Of a stretch of DNA of 64,000 bases, positions 25,189 through 37,300 are shown piece after piece. The translations under genes were made by a program, and so were the position numbers. The stretch comes from Isoperla grammatica (taxonomy: Eukaryota > Arthropoda > Insecta > Plecoptera > Perlodidae), in assembly GCA_945910005.1 (NCBI GenBank), contig OX246746.1:30375659-30439658 (forward strand), read 5' to 3'. The notes under the pieces are model-generated. The model ran no database searches and was not told the DNA's origin. It was given only the letters and a program-made list of their open reading frames with translations. The first letter of the stretch is position 1; every line of letters starts with the position of its first letter.

Positions 25189-25510
25189 GCACGTGTGATG
25201 TACTTACTACACGTGTAACTAGGTGCTGCACCTGCACGTGCTAGTTCCACTAGGACACGTGTGCTGGTACTACACGTGTAACTAGCAGACGTGCGTCAGT
25301 ATCGCACGTGCTAGTTCTACTTGGTCACGTGTGCTGGTACTACACGTGTAACTATCAGACGTGCGTCAGTATCGCACGTGCTAGTTCCACTAGGTCACGT
25401 GTGCTGGTACTGCACGTGTAACTAGTAGACGAGCGTCAGTATCGCACGTGCTAGTTCCACTAGGACACGTGTGCTGGTACTACACGTGTAACTAGCAGAC
25501 GTGCACCGAT
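25189..25510. promoter_or_regulatory. 70-bp tandem array with 14 CACGTG E-boxes, upstream of GPA2
   Basis: Four to five units of 70 bp (the CACGTGTGCTGG word recurs at 25256, 25326, 25396 and 25466). Each unit carries three CACGTG palindromes plus GACGTGCG, giving 14 exact CACGTG sites in about 300 bp. Two more lie at about 25573 and 25920. CACGTG is the canonical site for MYC/MAX, CLOCK/BMAL and USF-type bHLH factors, and ACGTG is the hypoxia core. The array lies about 2.1 kb upstream of the GPA2 start codon. A regulatory role is inference; it may be a neutral minisatellite. Confidence 0.55.
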
Positions 25511-26683
25511 ACTTCACGCATAAAATACTACACTAGTAAACACCTGTACTTACGTACTACACGCGCTAGGCCACGTGCAACCAATAAGTTATATATAGTA
25601 TAAGTTACATGACGTGTTAGCTGTTATACTAGTATCCTTACACCGACAATATAATAATTTGTGACCCCATCGTGTTTTGTTTGCTATTATATTTAGAGTA
25701 TGTATTGGTTTAGTTTAGTTTATTAGTACAGTTAGCTGTTAGAAATAGGCAAAATACATGCACAAATACACGCACAAGTTATCTGATTAGTGTGTGTACC
25801 ATAAAGCAACAACCTAAAGTAATGTTTTGTTCTATAATGAAATACTTTGTTAATAACATTGCACATGTACCATGCCAAATACTGAAATAAATGAAAACAC
25901 TTGTTAGCTGTACTAGGTCACGTGCATTGATACTAGACAAGAAGATGCATGTAGCTAGACAACATCGTATCCCCTTTCGCCAGTATGTTTATACTCCAAC
26001 TCTTAAGTAACTCACATTCAAGTTTGGTATTGTGTTTTTTTTGTTATAATAGGACTGTTATCCGCTGTAGTCTGTACGTGTTGGGTGGAGTGTCGAACTC
26101 ATTATGCTGTCTTTGCCGCGTCGATGAAGCTCAAAGTCAAAGAGACTTGTTAGTCCCTACGCGAACATTTTCCATCTCACTAGTTCGATCACTTCCGGGT
26201 GTCTAATCAATCGGAATCCACAATACTTAATTACTGTTCAAGAATTGGAAGTGGTCTGATAAAGAAAACCAAATCAAAGCAACCAGAGTGGCAATAATAC
26301 ATTGTTGCAAACGTACGCATGCACTTTTCTTTTTGCGTGAATCTTTAGTAACATCTCAAGAAAACCTGTATCCACCATTAATCTGATTAATATTAAATAA
26401 ATTTGCAATTGTTAACAACGAATGGGGAGTATGATCAAATAGCATTCGTCAAAATTATAACAATCTGTTTTATATATTTTTATTTTAATCACAGCCATCG
26501 TCAGCAAACAGTTTAAACCACGACATGTACAGTATGCAACGTAAGTTAATCAACGGTATAGGTGAGAACACGTATTTATTTCAACAACTTTGATTGGCAT
26601 GTATTTGATAGGAAAACCCAAATTATTATCACAAAACCAATTCGGTTTCAGACCAAGCTTGAGTGAATCAATGTAAATTTAAT

Positions 26684-26922
<239 letters not shown>

Positions 26923-27110
26923 TGAAGGACAAGCACGTGCGTGTCATGCAGAAGGCTACAATCCTCGGCACAACTAATATCGTGCGGAAGGTCCTCAGCC
27001 TATGAGCTACATTGCCACCACCATCTTTCGGCCGCCACGCTAGGGTACACTCTCGCATCGTCTTGGCTCAAGAGGAGCCCGATGGTGCAAATGAGAGAAG
27101 AGAAGAAAGG

Positions 27111-27123
27111 AAATAACAACAAC

Positions 27124-27165
<42 letters not shown>

Positions 27166-27181
27166 TAATAATAATAATAAT

Positions 27182-27218
<37 letters not shown>

Positions 27219-27233
27219 GTAATAATAATAATG

Positions 27234-27264
<31 letters not shown>

Positions 27265-27294
27265 AAACAATAATAATAATAATATTAATAATAT
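27111..27294. repeat. (AAT)n microsatellite, second array
   Basis: AAC/AAT array separated from the first by about 190 bp of unique sequence. Confidence 0.97.
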
Positions 27295-27329
27295 TTGTCC
27301 CGTAGAAAATCTGCGAAGCAATAATTTAT

Positions 27330-27535
27330 GTCCGTCTTCAGGTGACAAGTTTGGCATGGACAATAGTTGGGAAGGAATGTCTGAGGGATGTTTGTATGAC
27401 ATCCCAGCATTCACCTTGTGACGGAGGAAAACCTCGGCAAAACCTTAAGTCAGAATTGCCGGTAGCGGGTATCGAACCGGTGACTTCCCGAATTAGAGCG
27501 TCGTGCGTTATCTCTGAGCCACTCTTGATAATGCA
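27330..27535 (-). mobile_element. tRNA-derived SINE, reverse orientation
   Basis: Complement of the family: GGAAGGAATGTCTGAGGG, CCCAGCATTCACC, GAGGAAAACCTCGGCAAAAC, GATTGCC-like, then TATCGAACCGGTGACTTCC (box B complement) and CTCTGAGCCACTC (box A complement). Confidence 0.82.
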
Positions 27536-27624
27536 AATGCAACGTTTTAATCTATTAAAATATAATATGAAGTTGTACAAAAATCAAAGAGAAAGAAATA
27601 GTCAAGTAAAAACCTAATACAAAC

Positions 27625-27915
27625 TACATACTAAATACTACATACTGCATACTACATACTACATACCGGTACTCTAAACATACTAAATACTACACAATAC
27701 ATACTACATAGGACATAGTACATAGTACATAGTACATACTACACACTACATACTTCATACTACATACTACATACTACATACTACATACTACATACTACAT
27801 ACTACATATCACATACTACATACTACATATTACATACTACATACTACATATTACATATTACATATTACATATCACATACTCCATACTACATACTACGTAT
27901 CACGTAAAACATACT
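27625..27915. repeat. ACTACATACT decanucleotide minisatellite
   Basis: Imperfect tandem array of ACTACATACT-like words with CAC, TAT and GGA variants. Confidence 0.92.
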
Positions 27916-28084
27916 ACGTACTACTTCTTCCAACCCATAACACCACTGTGAGGTTGGTAATGGTGGAGGTGCCGGGTAGATAGAAGAAGACAGACATACC
28001 TACATGTACGATTGAAACCCAGTACAGTTAGTTGCAGAAGTGCAGTAGTGCGTTTAGTAGTAGTGTTTTTTTTACAAGTTTTTA

Positions 28085-28200
28085 ATCCCCCTAGGATATG
28101 ATACAAAATGCGAGTAGCAAGGCAATACTCATTGATGGGGATCCAGTTTTTATGTATTGGCATATCCTTTTGTAAATTACTCATGTACTCATTCTGAAAT
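28085..28200 (-). other. Possible exon of unknown gene
   Basis: On the minus strand an unusually good acceptor (long T-rich tract ending TTTCAG) is followed by an open frame beginning NEYMSNLQKDMPIHKNWIPI and NEYCLATRILYHILGG. The texture is protein-like and the frame stays open, but there is no strong donor (only CTT|GTAAAA) and I recognise no family. The wider 161-codon frame 27921-28406 includes intron-like upstream sequence and is not believed as a whole. Confidence 0.2.
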
Positions 28201-28959
28201 AAAATAAAAATAAACTTAAATAGATTTTGCGGATGTGTTATAATATGGGCCATGCACCAATACGAAAAGAACAAATGCGAGTCGGGAGAATGGTTAGTTA
28301 TGTACAATTCATTCAACATATTATACGAAACTATGCCATGTTTCGCCATCAGGCATTCATTTCCCTCGAAATGTTTCGCTTCGTTGAGCTGGTTTAATTG
28401 TATCATGAAAATATCAAGTCGTATACTGAAAGAGAACCAAGGTAGACCACTTTAGAAATTATTTACAGTGAATAATTAATGTCAGAAGTGTATCGCAGAT
28501 TATCGGTTTTCCATCATAACATTTCGCTACTAAACTATACTCAAAATTCAAGATCAAACCATAAAATAACTTTCTATTCAACAAGTGTATATATAGCGTC
28601 ACTTAATTTATGCTTTAACTTCTAAAAACTCCATTCATTTTTCTAAATAGGGTTTGTCAGAAAACCTATTAACTAAAATGTTCATCAGAGTGTTACATTA
28701 ATTAACATTTCACATTACTATGGTAAAACTACGTTGGTCTCCAGTTAATGTACCTATGTTTTAAAGGAACATAAACTTCTATTACACATGCAAAGTACAA
28801 GCAATGTCTCAAGTAGAGAAGCCCACTTAGACTGTTCTCCTTTCCTAATTTTAATTTAGGTTTAAAGACTTGCAAAATGCTATCTTGTATTATCATGATA
28901 GTTGTTTTTTAAGCTTAATCCAGCCTTATGGGTAATATAGAGATAGCAATTATAATAAA

Positions 28960-29165
28960 AGTTTGCCCCAACCGGGGGTCGAACTCAGATCGCTAGCTTT
29001 ACGTATCAGTGCTACATTCTTCAAGACTGAATCGTGAGGTTTTCTTCAGTCACAATAGCTCTCGTATGCCGGAATCGAGTCGTACTAACACCCCTCGGAT
29101 ATTCAAAATAATCACTTGAATGGATTGTCCCTACTTTAGTAAATATGAACCTAGCTATCTATATT
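28960..29165. mobile_element. Chimeric or diverged SINE fragment
   Basis: A tRNA-like head in reverse orientation (CCCAACCGGGGGTCGAACTC is a B-box complement) abuts a forward SINE body (GAATCGTGAGGTTTTCTTCA, CCGGAATCGAGTCGTACTAA, CACCCCTCGGATATTC, TCACTTGAATGGATTGTCC). Confidence 0.55.
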
Positions 29166-29446
29166 GTGTCAACTTTACAGTGTGTATTACATGTTATACA
29201 TGTTAGACTTATTTTCTCTAACTAATACATCGTAAATATAATAGATAGTGTCCTGCTCATGAAAGTGTCCTTGATTTGTAAATGTAATGTTTACAGTTTT
29301 TTTAAGGTGATAAATAAAAAACAAATATTTGATGTAAAAGAAAGCTTATCATCATAATGGGCACGCCTTGTTATTATCTGTGATATAAACGAGAGATCAG
29401 GGTTGATGCCCTCAACATCCCTCGGGGAGCTCAATCTTGATTGATT

Positions 29447-29583
29447 ACTGTTCCCGGTGGATCTGGGCACCCGATGTGCCCTGCGTGTTGCTGCCAGTGG
29501 CGTCTTGTGTATCTTGTCGGTGGATCTGGGCACCCGATGTGCTATATACGTGAATTGTTGCCAGTGGCGTCTTGTGTCTTGTC
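29447..29583. repeat. Two-copy tandem duplication, about 67-70 bp
   Basis: GGTGGATCTGGGCACCCGAT ... TGCCAGTGGCGTCTTGTGT occurs twice (starts at about 29455 and 29518), with small differences. Confidence 0.9.
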
Positions 29584-29801
29584 GAGGAAAGAGTATGGCG
29601 GCACATACAGTATGGTGGCTAATTACGGGTAATCAGAACGCGTAGTTCGACTATTTTCTATTATGAACAATATTATTTTGCAAATCGCTACTACCTCTTT
29701 CTGACACCAAAAGCCAAAAGAAATTAACCTTAGTAAATAATAACAATTTTTCGTGGGAATCCTTGTTATAGGGTGCACACCAAATATACCTGATCTTCAG
29801 G

Positions 29802-32800
29802 CCTCCACTTCATACAGTATGAGGCAGCCGCACCCTGACTACGCTACAGCAGCTGCCTCCACATCGTACAGTGTGAGGCAGTTGCACCCTGACTACACTG
29901 CAGCAGCTGCCTCCACTTCGTACAGTGTGAGGCAGCCGCACCCTGACTACACTGCAGCAGCTGCCTCCACTTCGTACAGTGTGAGGCAGCTGCACCCTGA
30001 CTACACTGCAGCAGCTGCCTCCACTTCGTACAGTGTGAGGCAGCTGCACCCTGACTACACTGCAGCAGCTGCCTCCACTTCGTACAGTGTGAGGCAGCTG
30101 CACCCTGACTACACTGCAGCAGCTGCCTCCACTTCGTACAGTGTGAGGCAGCTGCACCCTGACTACACTGCAGCAGCTGCCTCCACATCGTACAGTGTGA
30201 GGCAGCTGCACCCTGACTACACTGCAGCAGCTGCCTCCACTTCGTACAGTGTGAGGCAGCTGCACCCTGACTACACTGCAGCAGCTGCCTCCACTTCGTA
30301 CAGTGTGAGGCAGCCGCACCCTGACTACACTGCAGCAGCTGCACCCTGACTACACTGCAGCAGCTGCCTCCACTTCGTACAGTGTGAGGCAGTTGCACCC
30401 TGACTACACTGCAGCAGCTGCCTCCACTTCGTACAGTGTGAGGCAGTTGCACCCTGACTACACTGCAGCAGCTGCCTCCACTTCGTACAGTGTGAGGCAG
30501 CTGCACCCTGACTACACTGCAGCAGCTGCCTCTTCTTCGTACAGTGTGAGGCAGCTGCACCCTGACTACACTACAGCAGCTGCCTCCACTTAATAGGATG
30601 TGAGGCAGCTGCAACCTGACTACACTGCAGCAGCTGCCTCCACTTCGTACAGTGTGAGGCAGCTGCAACCTGACTACACTGCAGCAGCTGCCTCCACTTC
30701 GTACAGTGTGAGGCAGCCGCACCCTGACTACACTACAGCAGCTGCCTCCACTTCGTACAGTGTGAGGCAGCTGCACCCTGACTACACTGCAGCAGCTGCC
30801 TCCACTTCGTACAGTGTGAGGCAGCTGCACCCTGACTACACTGCAGCAGCTGCCTCCACTTCGTACAGTGTGAGGCAGCTGCACCCTGACTACACTGCAG
30901 CAGCTGCCTCCACTTCGTACAGTGTGAGGCAGCTGCACCCTGACTACACTGCAGCAGCTGCCTCCACTTCGTACAGTGTGAGGCAGCTGCACCCTGACTA
31001 CACTGCAGCAGCTGCCTCTACTTCGTACAGTGTGAGGCAGCTGCACCCTGACTACACTGCAGCAGCTGCCTCCACTTCGTACAGTGTGAGGCAGCTGCAC
31101 CCTGACTACACTGCAGCAGCTGCCTCTACTTCGTACAGTGTGAGGCAGCTGCACCCTGACTACACTGCAGCAGCTGCCTCCACTTCGTACAGTGTGAGGC
31201 AGCTGCACCCTGACTACACTACAGCAGCTGCCTCCATATCGTACAGTGTGAGGCAGCTGCACCCTGACTACACTGCAGCAGCTGCCTCCACTTCGTACAG
31301 TGTGAGGCAGCTGCACCCTGACTACACTGCAGCAGCTGCCTCTACTTCGTACAGTGTGAGGCAGCTGCACCCTGACTACACTGCAGCAGCTGCCTCCACT
31401 TCGTACAGTGTGAGGCAGCTGCACCCTGACTACACTACAGCAGCTGCCTCCACTTCGTACAGTGTGAGGCAGCTGCACCCTGACTACACTGCAGCAGCTG
31501 CCTCTACTTCGTACAGTGTGAGGCAGCTGCACCCTGACTACACTACAGCAGCTGCCTCCACTTAATAGGATGTGAGGCAGCTGCAACCTGACTACACTGC
31601 AGCAGCTGCCTCCACTTCGTACAGTGTGAGGCAGCTGCAACCTGACTACACTGCAGCAGCTGCCTCCACTTCGTACAGTGTGAGGCAGCCGCACCCTGAC
31701 TACACTACAGCAGCTGCCTCCACTTCGTACAGTGTGAGGCAGCTGCACCCTGACTACACTGCAGCAGCTGCCTCCACTTCGTACAGTGTGAGGCAGCTGC
31801 ACCCTGACTACACTGCAGCAGCTGCCTCCACTTCGTACAGTGTGAGGCAGCTTCACCCTGACTACACTGCAGCAGCTGCCTCTACTTCGTACAGTGTGAG
31901 GCAGCTGCACCCTGACTACACTGCAGCAGCTGCCTCCACTTCGTACAGTGTGAGGCAACCGCACCCTGACTACACTGCAGCAGCTGCCTCCACTTCGTAC
32001 AGTGTGAGGCAACCGCACCCTGACTACACTGCAGCAGCTGCCTCCACTTCATACAGTGTGAGGCAGCTGCACCCTGACTACACTGCAGCAGCTGCCTCCA
32101 CTTCGTACAGTGTGAGGCAGCTGCACCCTGACTACACTGCAGCAGCTGCCTCCACTTCGTACAGTGTGAGGCAGCTGCACCCTGACTACGCTACAGCAGC
32201 TGCCTCCACTTCGTACAGTGTGAGGCAGCTGCACCCTGACTACACTGCAGCAGCTGCCTCCACTTCATACAGTGTGAGGCAGCTGCACCCTGACTACACT
32301 GCAGCAGCTGCCTCCACTTCGTACAGTGTGAGGCAGCTGCACCCTGACTACACTGCAGCAGCTGCCTCCACTTCGTACAGTGTGAGGCAGCTGCACCCTG
32401 ACTACGCTACAGCAGCTGCCTCCACATCGTACAGTGTGAGGCAGCTTCACCCTGACTACACTGCAGCAGCTGCCTCCACTTCGTACAGTGTGAGGCAGCT
32501 GCACCCTGACTACACTGCAGCAGCTGCCTCCACTTCGTACAGTGTGAGGCAGCCGCACCCTGACTACACTGCAGCAGCTGCTTCCACTTCGTACAGTGTG
32601 AGGCAGCCGCACCCTGACTACACTGCAGCAGCTGCCTCCACTTCGTACAGTGTGAGGCAGCTGCACCCTGACTACACTGCAGCAGCTGCCTCCACTTCGT
32701 ACAGTGTGAGGCAGCCGCACCCTGACTACACTACAGCAGCTGCCTCCACTTCGTACAGTATGAGGCAGCTGCACCCTGACTACGCTACAGCAGCTGCCTC

Positions 32801-33420
32801 CACATCGTACAGTGTGAGGCAGCTTCACCCTGACTACACTGCAGCAGCTGCCTCCACTTCGTACAGTGTGAGGCAGCTTCACCCTGACTACACTGCAGCA
32901 GCTGCCTCCACATCGTACAGTGTGAGGCAGCTTCACCCTGACTACACTGCAGCAGCTGCCTCCACTTCGTACAGTGTGAGGCAGCTTCACCCTGACTACA
33001 CTGCAGCAGCTGCCTCCACATCGTACAGTGTGAGGCAGCTTCACCCTGACTACACTGCAGCAGCTGCCTCCACTTCGTACAGTGTGAGGCAGCTTCACCC
33101 TGACTACACTGCAGCAGCTGCCTCCACTTCGTACAGTGTGAGGCAGCTTCACCCTGACTACACTACAGCAGCTGCCTCCACTTCGTACAGTGTGAGGCAG
33201 CTGCACCCTGACTACACTGCAGCAGCTGCCTCCACTTCGTACAGTGTGAGGCAGCTGCACCCTGACTACACTGCAGCAGCTGCCTCCACTTCGTACAGTG
33301 TGAGGCAGCTGCACCCTGACTACACTGCAGCAGCTGCCTCCACTTCGTACAGTGTGAGGCAGCCGCACCCTGACTACACTGCAGCAGCTGCCTCCACATC
33401 GTACAGTGTGAGGCAACCGC
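29802..33420. repeat. 54-bp minisatellite, about 67 units
   Basis: Unit of 54 bp containing CTCCACTTCGTACAGTGTGA, GGCAGCTGCACCCTGACTAC and ACTGCAGCAGCTGC. Because 54 is divisible by 3, several frames stay open for hundreds of codons. The + frame reads as an 18-residue repeat (QLHPDYTAAAASTSYSVR) and the - frame as QLPHTVRSGGSCCSVVRV. The + frame is broken by TAATAG in one unit type, present twice (about 30591 and 31563). A unit with a partial deletion lies at about 30330. I treat it as non-coding satellite DNA, with an old coding exon as the alternative: some variants are synonymous in the + frame, and AG and GT lie just outside the ends (29774-29775, 33451-33452). Confidence 0.9.
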
Positions 33421-34395
33421 ACCCCATCATACAATGTAGCACAATATTGTGGTAGGTCCTGTGGTTGTCGAAAGATTTCCAGCCCCAAAGATAGATAGAA
33501 TGAATGTTACATTCTATCATAGTTGTCTGTGTGTCAAACCATTATTTCCCGCAGGTTCGCCATGAAAGCTTTTGATTTGCACAATTAAGATCAAAAGCTT
33601 TCACCTTGTTCGAGCGAGAGGAAAATGCAAAAGCCCAGCTGCTGAGAAATTTTGGCGGAAACTTTAAAAGTATCTTATCTCTTGATTGTGCTTCAATAAA
33701 AAATTCGTACTTCCACTACAATCATTTGTTTTATTGTTCTAGGTGATAGTGCCACGGAAGGTGGACACACACGAATAATCCTAAGCTTTCGTATGCACAT
33801 ATGTTCCTTCTCATTTTAATATACTTCTTTTAATTTTTAACTCAGGTTATCTCTACATTAAAAAAATTGTTTTTATCTAAATCCAGCACCTAAAATCACC
33901 AACCTAAGAAAAAGTAGAGAATACACAGAATATAAAAATAGACACGTGAGGAGAATTGCAAGAGAGTGAGACTTACGTGAAGTCCGAAAGGGATGAACTC
34001 AGCGTACGTCCCTGCCCCAACTCCTCGGAATGAAGACTAGTGTGTGCTTTACCCACGAGAGGTCGCCAGGTACCAGACAACCTGTAGCCTCTCAGGGGGG
34101 AGGAGCCGGAGTACCACCCCCGCCACCCCACCCCCACCCCAAGACAAACACCTACGTTACTTTTTATCATCTTCTTGATTATGTTACGGGGAATGAGTGG
34201 GAAACATGAAAAATAAGCCACGTTCGTGTGACCTGTGTATATATGAAACTCCCAAACACCCAATTTTCTCATCGATGCATCTGCAGAAGCTTGACTGAAA
34301 ATAAGCCAGTTATAGATATTCTAAATTAGTACTTAAAAGTAAAAAAAAAAAAACTTAAAAGTTTTTTTTTTTTAAGTAGATAGTATACAAAATAC
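33421..34395. other. Intergenic, no gene seen
   Basis: Contains a 13-bp hairpin (AAAGCTTTTGATT ... ATCAAAAGCTTT, 33561-33603) and an A13/T12 hairpin at 34341-34373. On the - strand a donor-like CTTCAC|GTAAGT reads from about 33980, but no exon could be supported. Confidence 0.4.
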
Positions 34396-34399
34396 TGTT

Positions 34400-34610
34400 T
34401 GTAGGAATCCCTGGTGTAGGGTGGTCGCCAGCTGTCCACGCGATGTGCCCCTCCCCCTCTTCACTTATTTAGATAGATAGTCGGGATGGTATGCCCGAGC
34501 CTAGACCTACAGCTTATTATACGACTCATTTCCCAGCATTTGCAGTACGACCTTTGTCTGAGGAAAACCTTGGTAAACAACCTCGTAAGCGGAACGGGGT
34601 AACGTAATAC
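34400..34610 (-). mobile_element. SINE fragment, reverse orientation
   Basis: Shares GATGTGCCCCTCCCCCTCTTCA, GGGATGGTATGCCCGAG, CCCAGCATTTGCAGTACGAC and GAGGAAAACCTTGGTAAACA with the complement of the SINE body. The tRNA head is missing. Confidence 0.65.
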
Positions 34611-34659
34611 AATCTAATTATGGAGATACGTGGGATTTATTTGGTTAGCAGTTCTACTC

Positions 34660-35345
34660 TTTAGAACTCTTCAAAGATCTGAGAATACCAACGCTCGCGG
34701 GTTCCCTGATCCAAGCTGCATCAATCTTTGTCCGGTTACATCCTAGTCTCTTCCCTTCAAACTCAGCATTTCATCCCCATTTTACAAGGTCAAATCTCCA
34801 AGTTCGTATCCCCACCCATAATCTTTCTTTATTCTCAAAAAGCCCCAAGTACTTGGCCCTAACCATCTTCAACAAGCTTCCCAGCAACATTAAAACACCC
34901 CCCACCACAGCTTTCTTTAAAGCTAATTTGAAACCCTTTGTCTCATCCAAGAGCCTTTACTCTCTCCAGGAATACTTGTCTCCCTAAACTGTAAATCCTT
35001 TTATTTTTATCTAAAATGCTTTCTAAGATCTGTATTGCATGGTCTGGTATTTTCATCGCATTTCTTGTCTTACGTTCACCATTCCATTACAGTTTTAATT
35101 TTTACATAATTTTTGCATTTTTATATTTTAATGGACGACTGTGTTATTTGTGTGGTAAATGTGTAACTTTTTACAGTTAGTAGTTCATCTATTTAATTTT
35201 ATATCTTAATGCATAAATGAGCGTCTTGTGGGTTTTTGTAAATATTTTAATGTGAATTGCTTGCTGTTAATGTAGCACCCACTTTTGACGACATCATGTT
35301 TGTACTCTGCATTGAATCAACCGGACTAATAAATACTTACTTACT
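34660..35345 (+). mobile_element. Non-LTR retroposon (LINE) 3' end
   Basis: The open frame up to TAA 34985-34987 reads TLAGSLIQAASIFVRLHPSL, FTRSNLQVRIPTHNLSLFSK, SPKYLALTIFNKLPSNIK and FKANLKPFVSSKSLYSLQEY. This is the C-terminal region after the reverse transcriptase of CR1/jockey-like elements (the NTRS-N-L...P...W/FN-LP-xx-IK pattern). A 350-bp 3' UTR follows and ends in AATAAATACTTACTTACTTA, a short tandem tail typical of these elements. 5' truncated. Confidence 0.8.
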
Positions 35346-35349
35346 TACT

Positions 35350-37300
35350 TTTTTTAAATTTATAAACAAAACAAAACCATCTTCTTGTATGTGTTTTATG
35401 CTCATGAGATTTTCTACCACGGGGTTTATGTTTTCCTTATTCTGAATATTGTTTTTCTTATCGGTACTTTAACAACAAAGATTAAAGTAATTATTATATA
35501 CTTTCGTTCATGGAATGTTTGATCCATAAATACGATGGTGGTGATGGTGATGGTGGTGTTTAGGGGGGGGGGGGCAGTCTGGTAGGTGTTAAAACGGTAC
35601 ATTTTGATCATTATTTTATTTCTTTTCATCTTTTCTACATTTTATATTTTATGAACAAGACTTAACTCAAGTATGTTAGAAATAGCTTCCAACTGTTGGT
35701 CACCATCATACACTTGTTAGGTGGGCATGCGAAGCCGTGGAGTGAGCTGCCAATGACGTCGCAGCAATTAATGCGTCTGCCACTACAGCTTCGCATAATA
35801 TTATTGTTCTTTTTAGCTATTAAAGTTCTACTTCAACATTGCGCTTGAGAGCAACCGAAGATTTGAATAATTCTTTTGAAAAATATCTTGAAACGAGTTT
35901 TGAGCACCAGAATAACTTATGAAAATGATTTTAAACGTCTAGGATGGAGATGTTTACTCGTTCAGGAATAATTAACGTTTTTTTTACGTTTGTTTTCCTT
36001 TTTCAGTTTCATACGATTAAACATAATTGCAGACAGTTGTCAGTTACATGACTGGGCATCAAGCTGTTTTAAGGACTGAGCGAGCATGTTTGTAATCATT
36101 CACGCCATATCTTTTGAACATCACTTTTCCATTGAGTATGATAAAGAATATTGTGATTCGACACTTAGAAACTAAAATAAAGCACGGTAAAAAAGTAAAC
36201 GATTAATTTTGTGTGCAACGTGCAATGTGCATGCTTTTAATAATTCTTTCTTATAGTTATGTTAAGAATATATTTTTTATTGATTGATTGATGAATTATG
36301 AAACCTGCTATTTTACGCATGAAATTATGACCTCGAGGAAAACCATAAATAATAGACTCAATCATCCTTTTTTTTGGACATGTATACTTTATCAACGTAA
36401 AAAACTATCTTCCACGGCGTTTGGAGCACTCACATGCCCAAGCGTACCAGTGTACGTCACCTAGTGACGTTGGACGTTGTGCAATTGTTGTACTTAATCT
36501 TCATCATCACCCCTCATTGTCTCGAATAGTATGTAAGACTGCAGTTACAGAGATTACAGAGAGGTAACACATTTTCATGCATTTTGAAAATAATTCAATT
36601 GTTTCCAAACTTGGTATACGTCCTTAAAACTGGATCGAGCATATATTTTTACACGTCTGGTTTCATGATTAATGATTATGCTGCCTTTCTTTTGATCGGT
36701 TATTAGCTTTCTTGATATTCACGTGACGTCACGATCATTGTTGGCGATCATACTCCCGTACATTCGGTATCGCGGTATCTACAGATAGCGGCCATCATCC
36801 CGTACACCGATTCTTGTTGCAGACAAACAAATGAGCATATTGCATAAAAAGATTATTACGTTTATTAAAATTATTAACGTATTTAAAAGAAAGCGCTGCT
36901 TAACATTTAAACGACATAATGATGGAGGCATAGGGTAAACATTTTTAAATAGCTAAATTTTTTATCTGCCCAAATTATTCAATATCTGATTGGTTCATTA
37001 ATTAAAAAATGTGTTCTGTTTGTTGAAAATACCGTCACCTATACATTCGATTTGCTTATGACTATGAGATTACTTGCTAAATGTAATCGGAGGCTAAATA
37101 AAATTACCATACATCATGGATTTAATTTTGTTTTTTTCAATTTTTAAATCTCAACTTGAAAGTTGGTCACGTCGTCTCACATGTGTGTCACGCAACGAAA
37201 TCATACCCAAATCATACCTTCTACACGAGGTGTGGTGCAAACAGTATCCAGCGATCGTATTTAATTTTTGTTAAGTTAGCGAACATGGCTGACCAAATGT
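35350..37300. other. Intergenic, no gene seen
   Basis: AT-rich. A poly-G run lies at about 35563-35574. No exon, TIR or RNA gene recognised. Confidence 0.4.

Noticed and set aside
27921..28406. 161-codon frame as a whole gene
   Set aside because: Part of it upstream of 28200 reads like a T-rich intron end and the rest is unrecognised. Only the short exon-like part is kept as a tentative note.
29844..32018. 724-codon open frame on the minus strand (and several others) in the 54-bp array
   Set aside because: Unit length divisible by three keeps several frames on both strands open. No start context, no unique domain; it is a repeat artefact.
29802..33420. CRISPR array
   Set aside because: Direct head-to-tail repeats without unique spacers, in a eukaryotic genome, with no cas-like genes.
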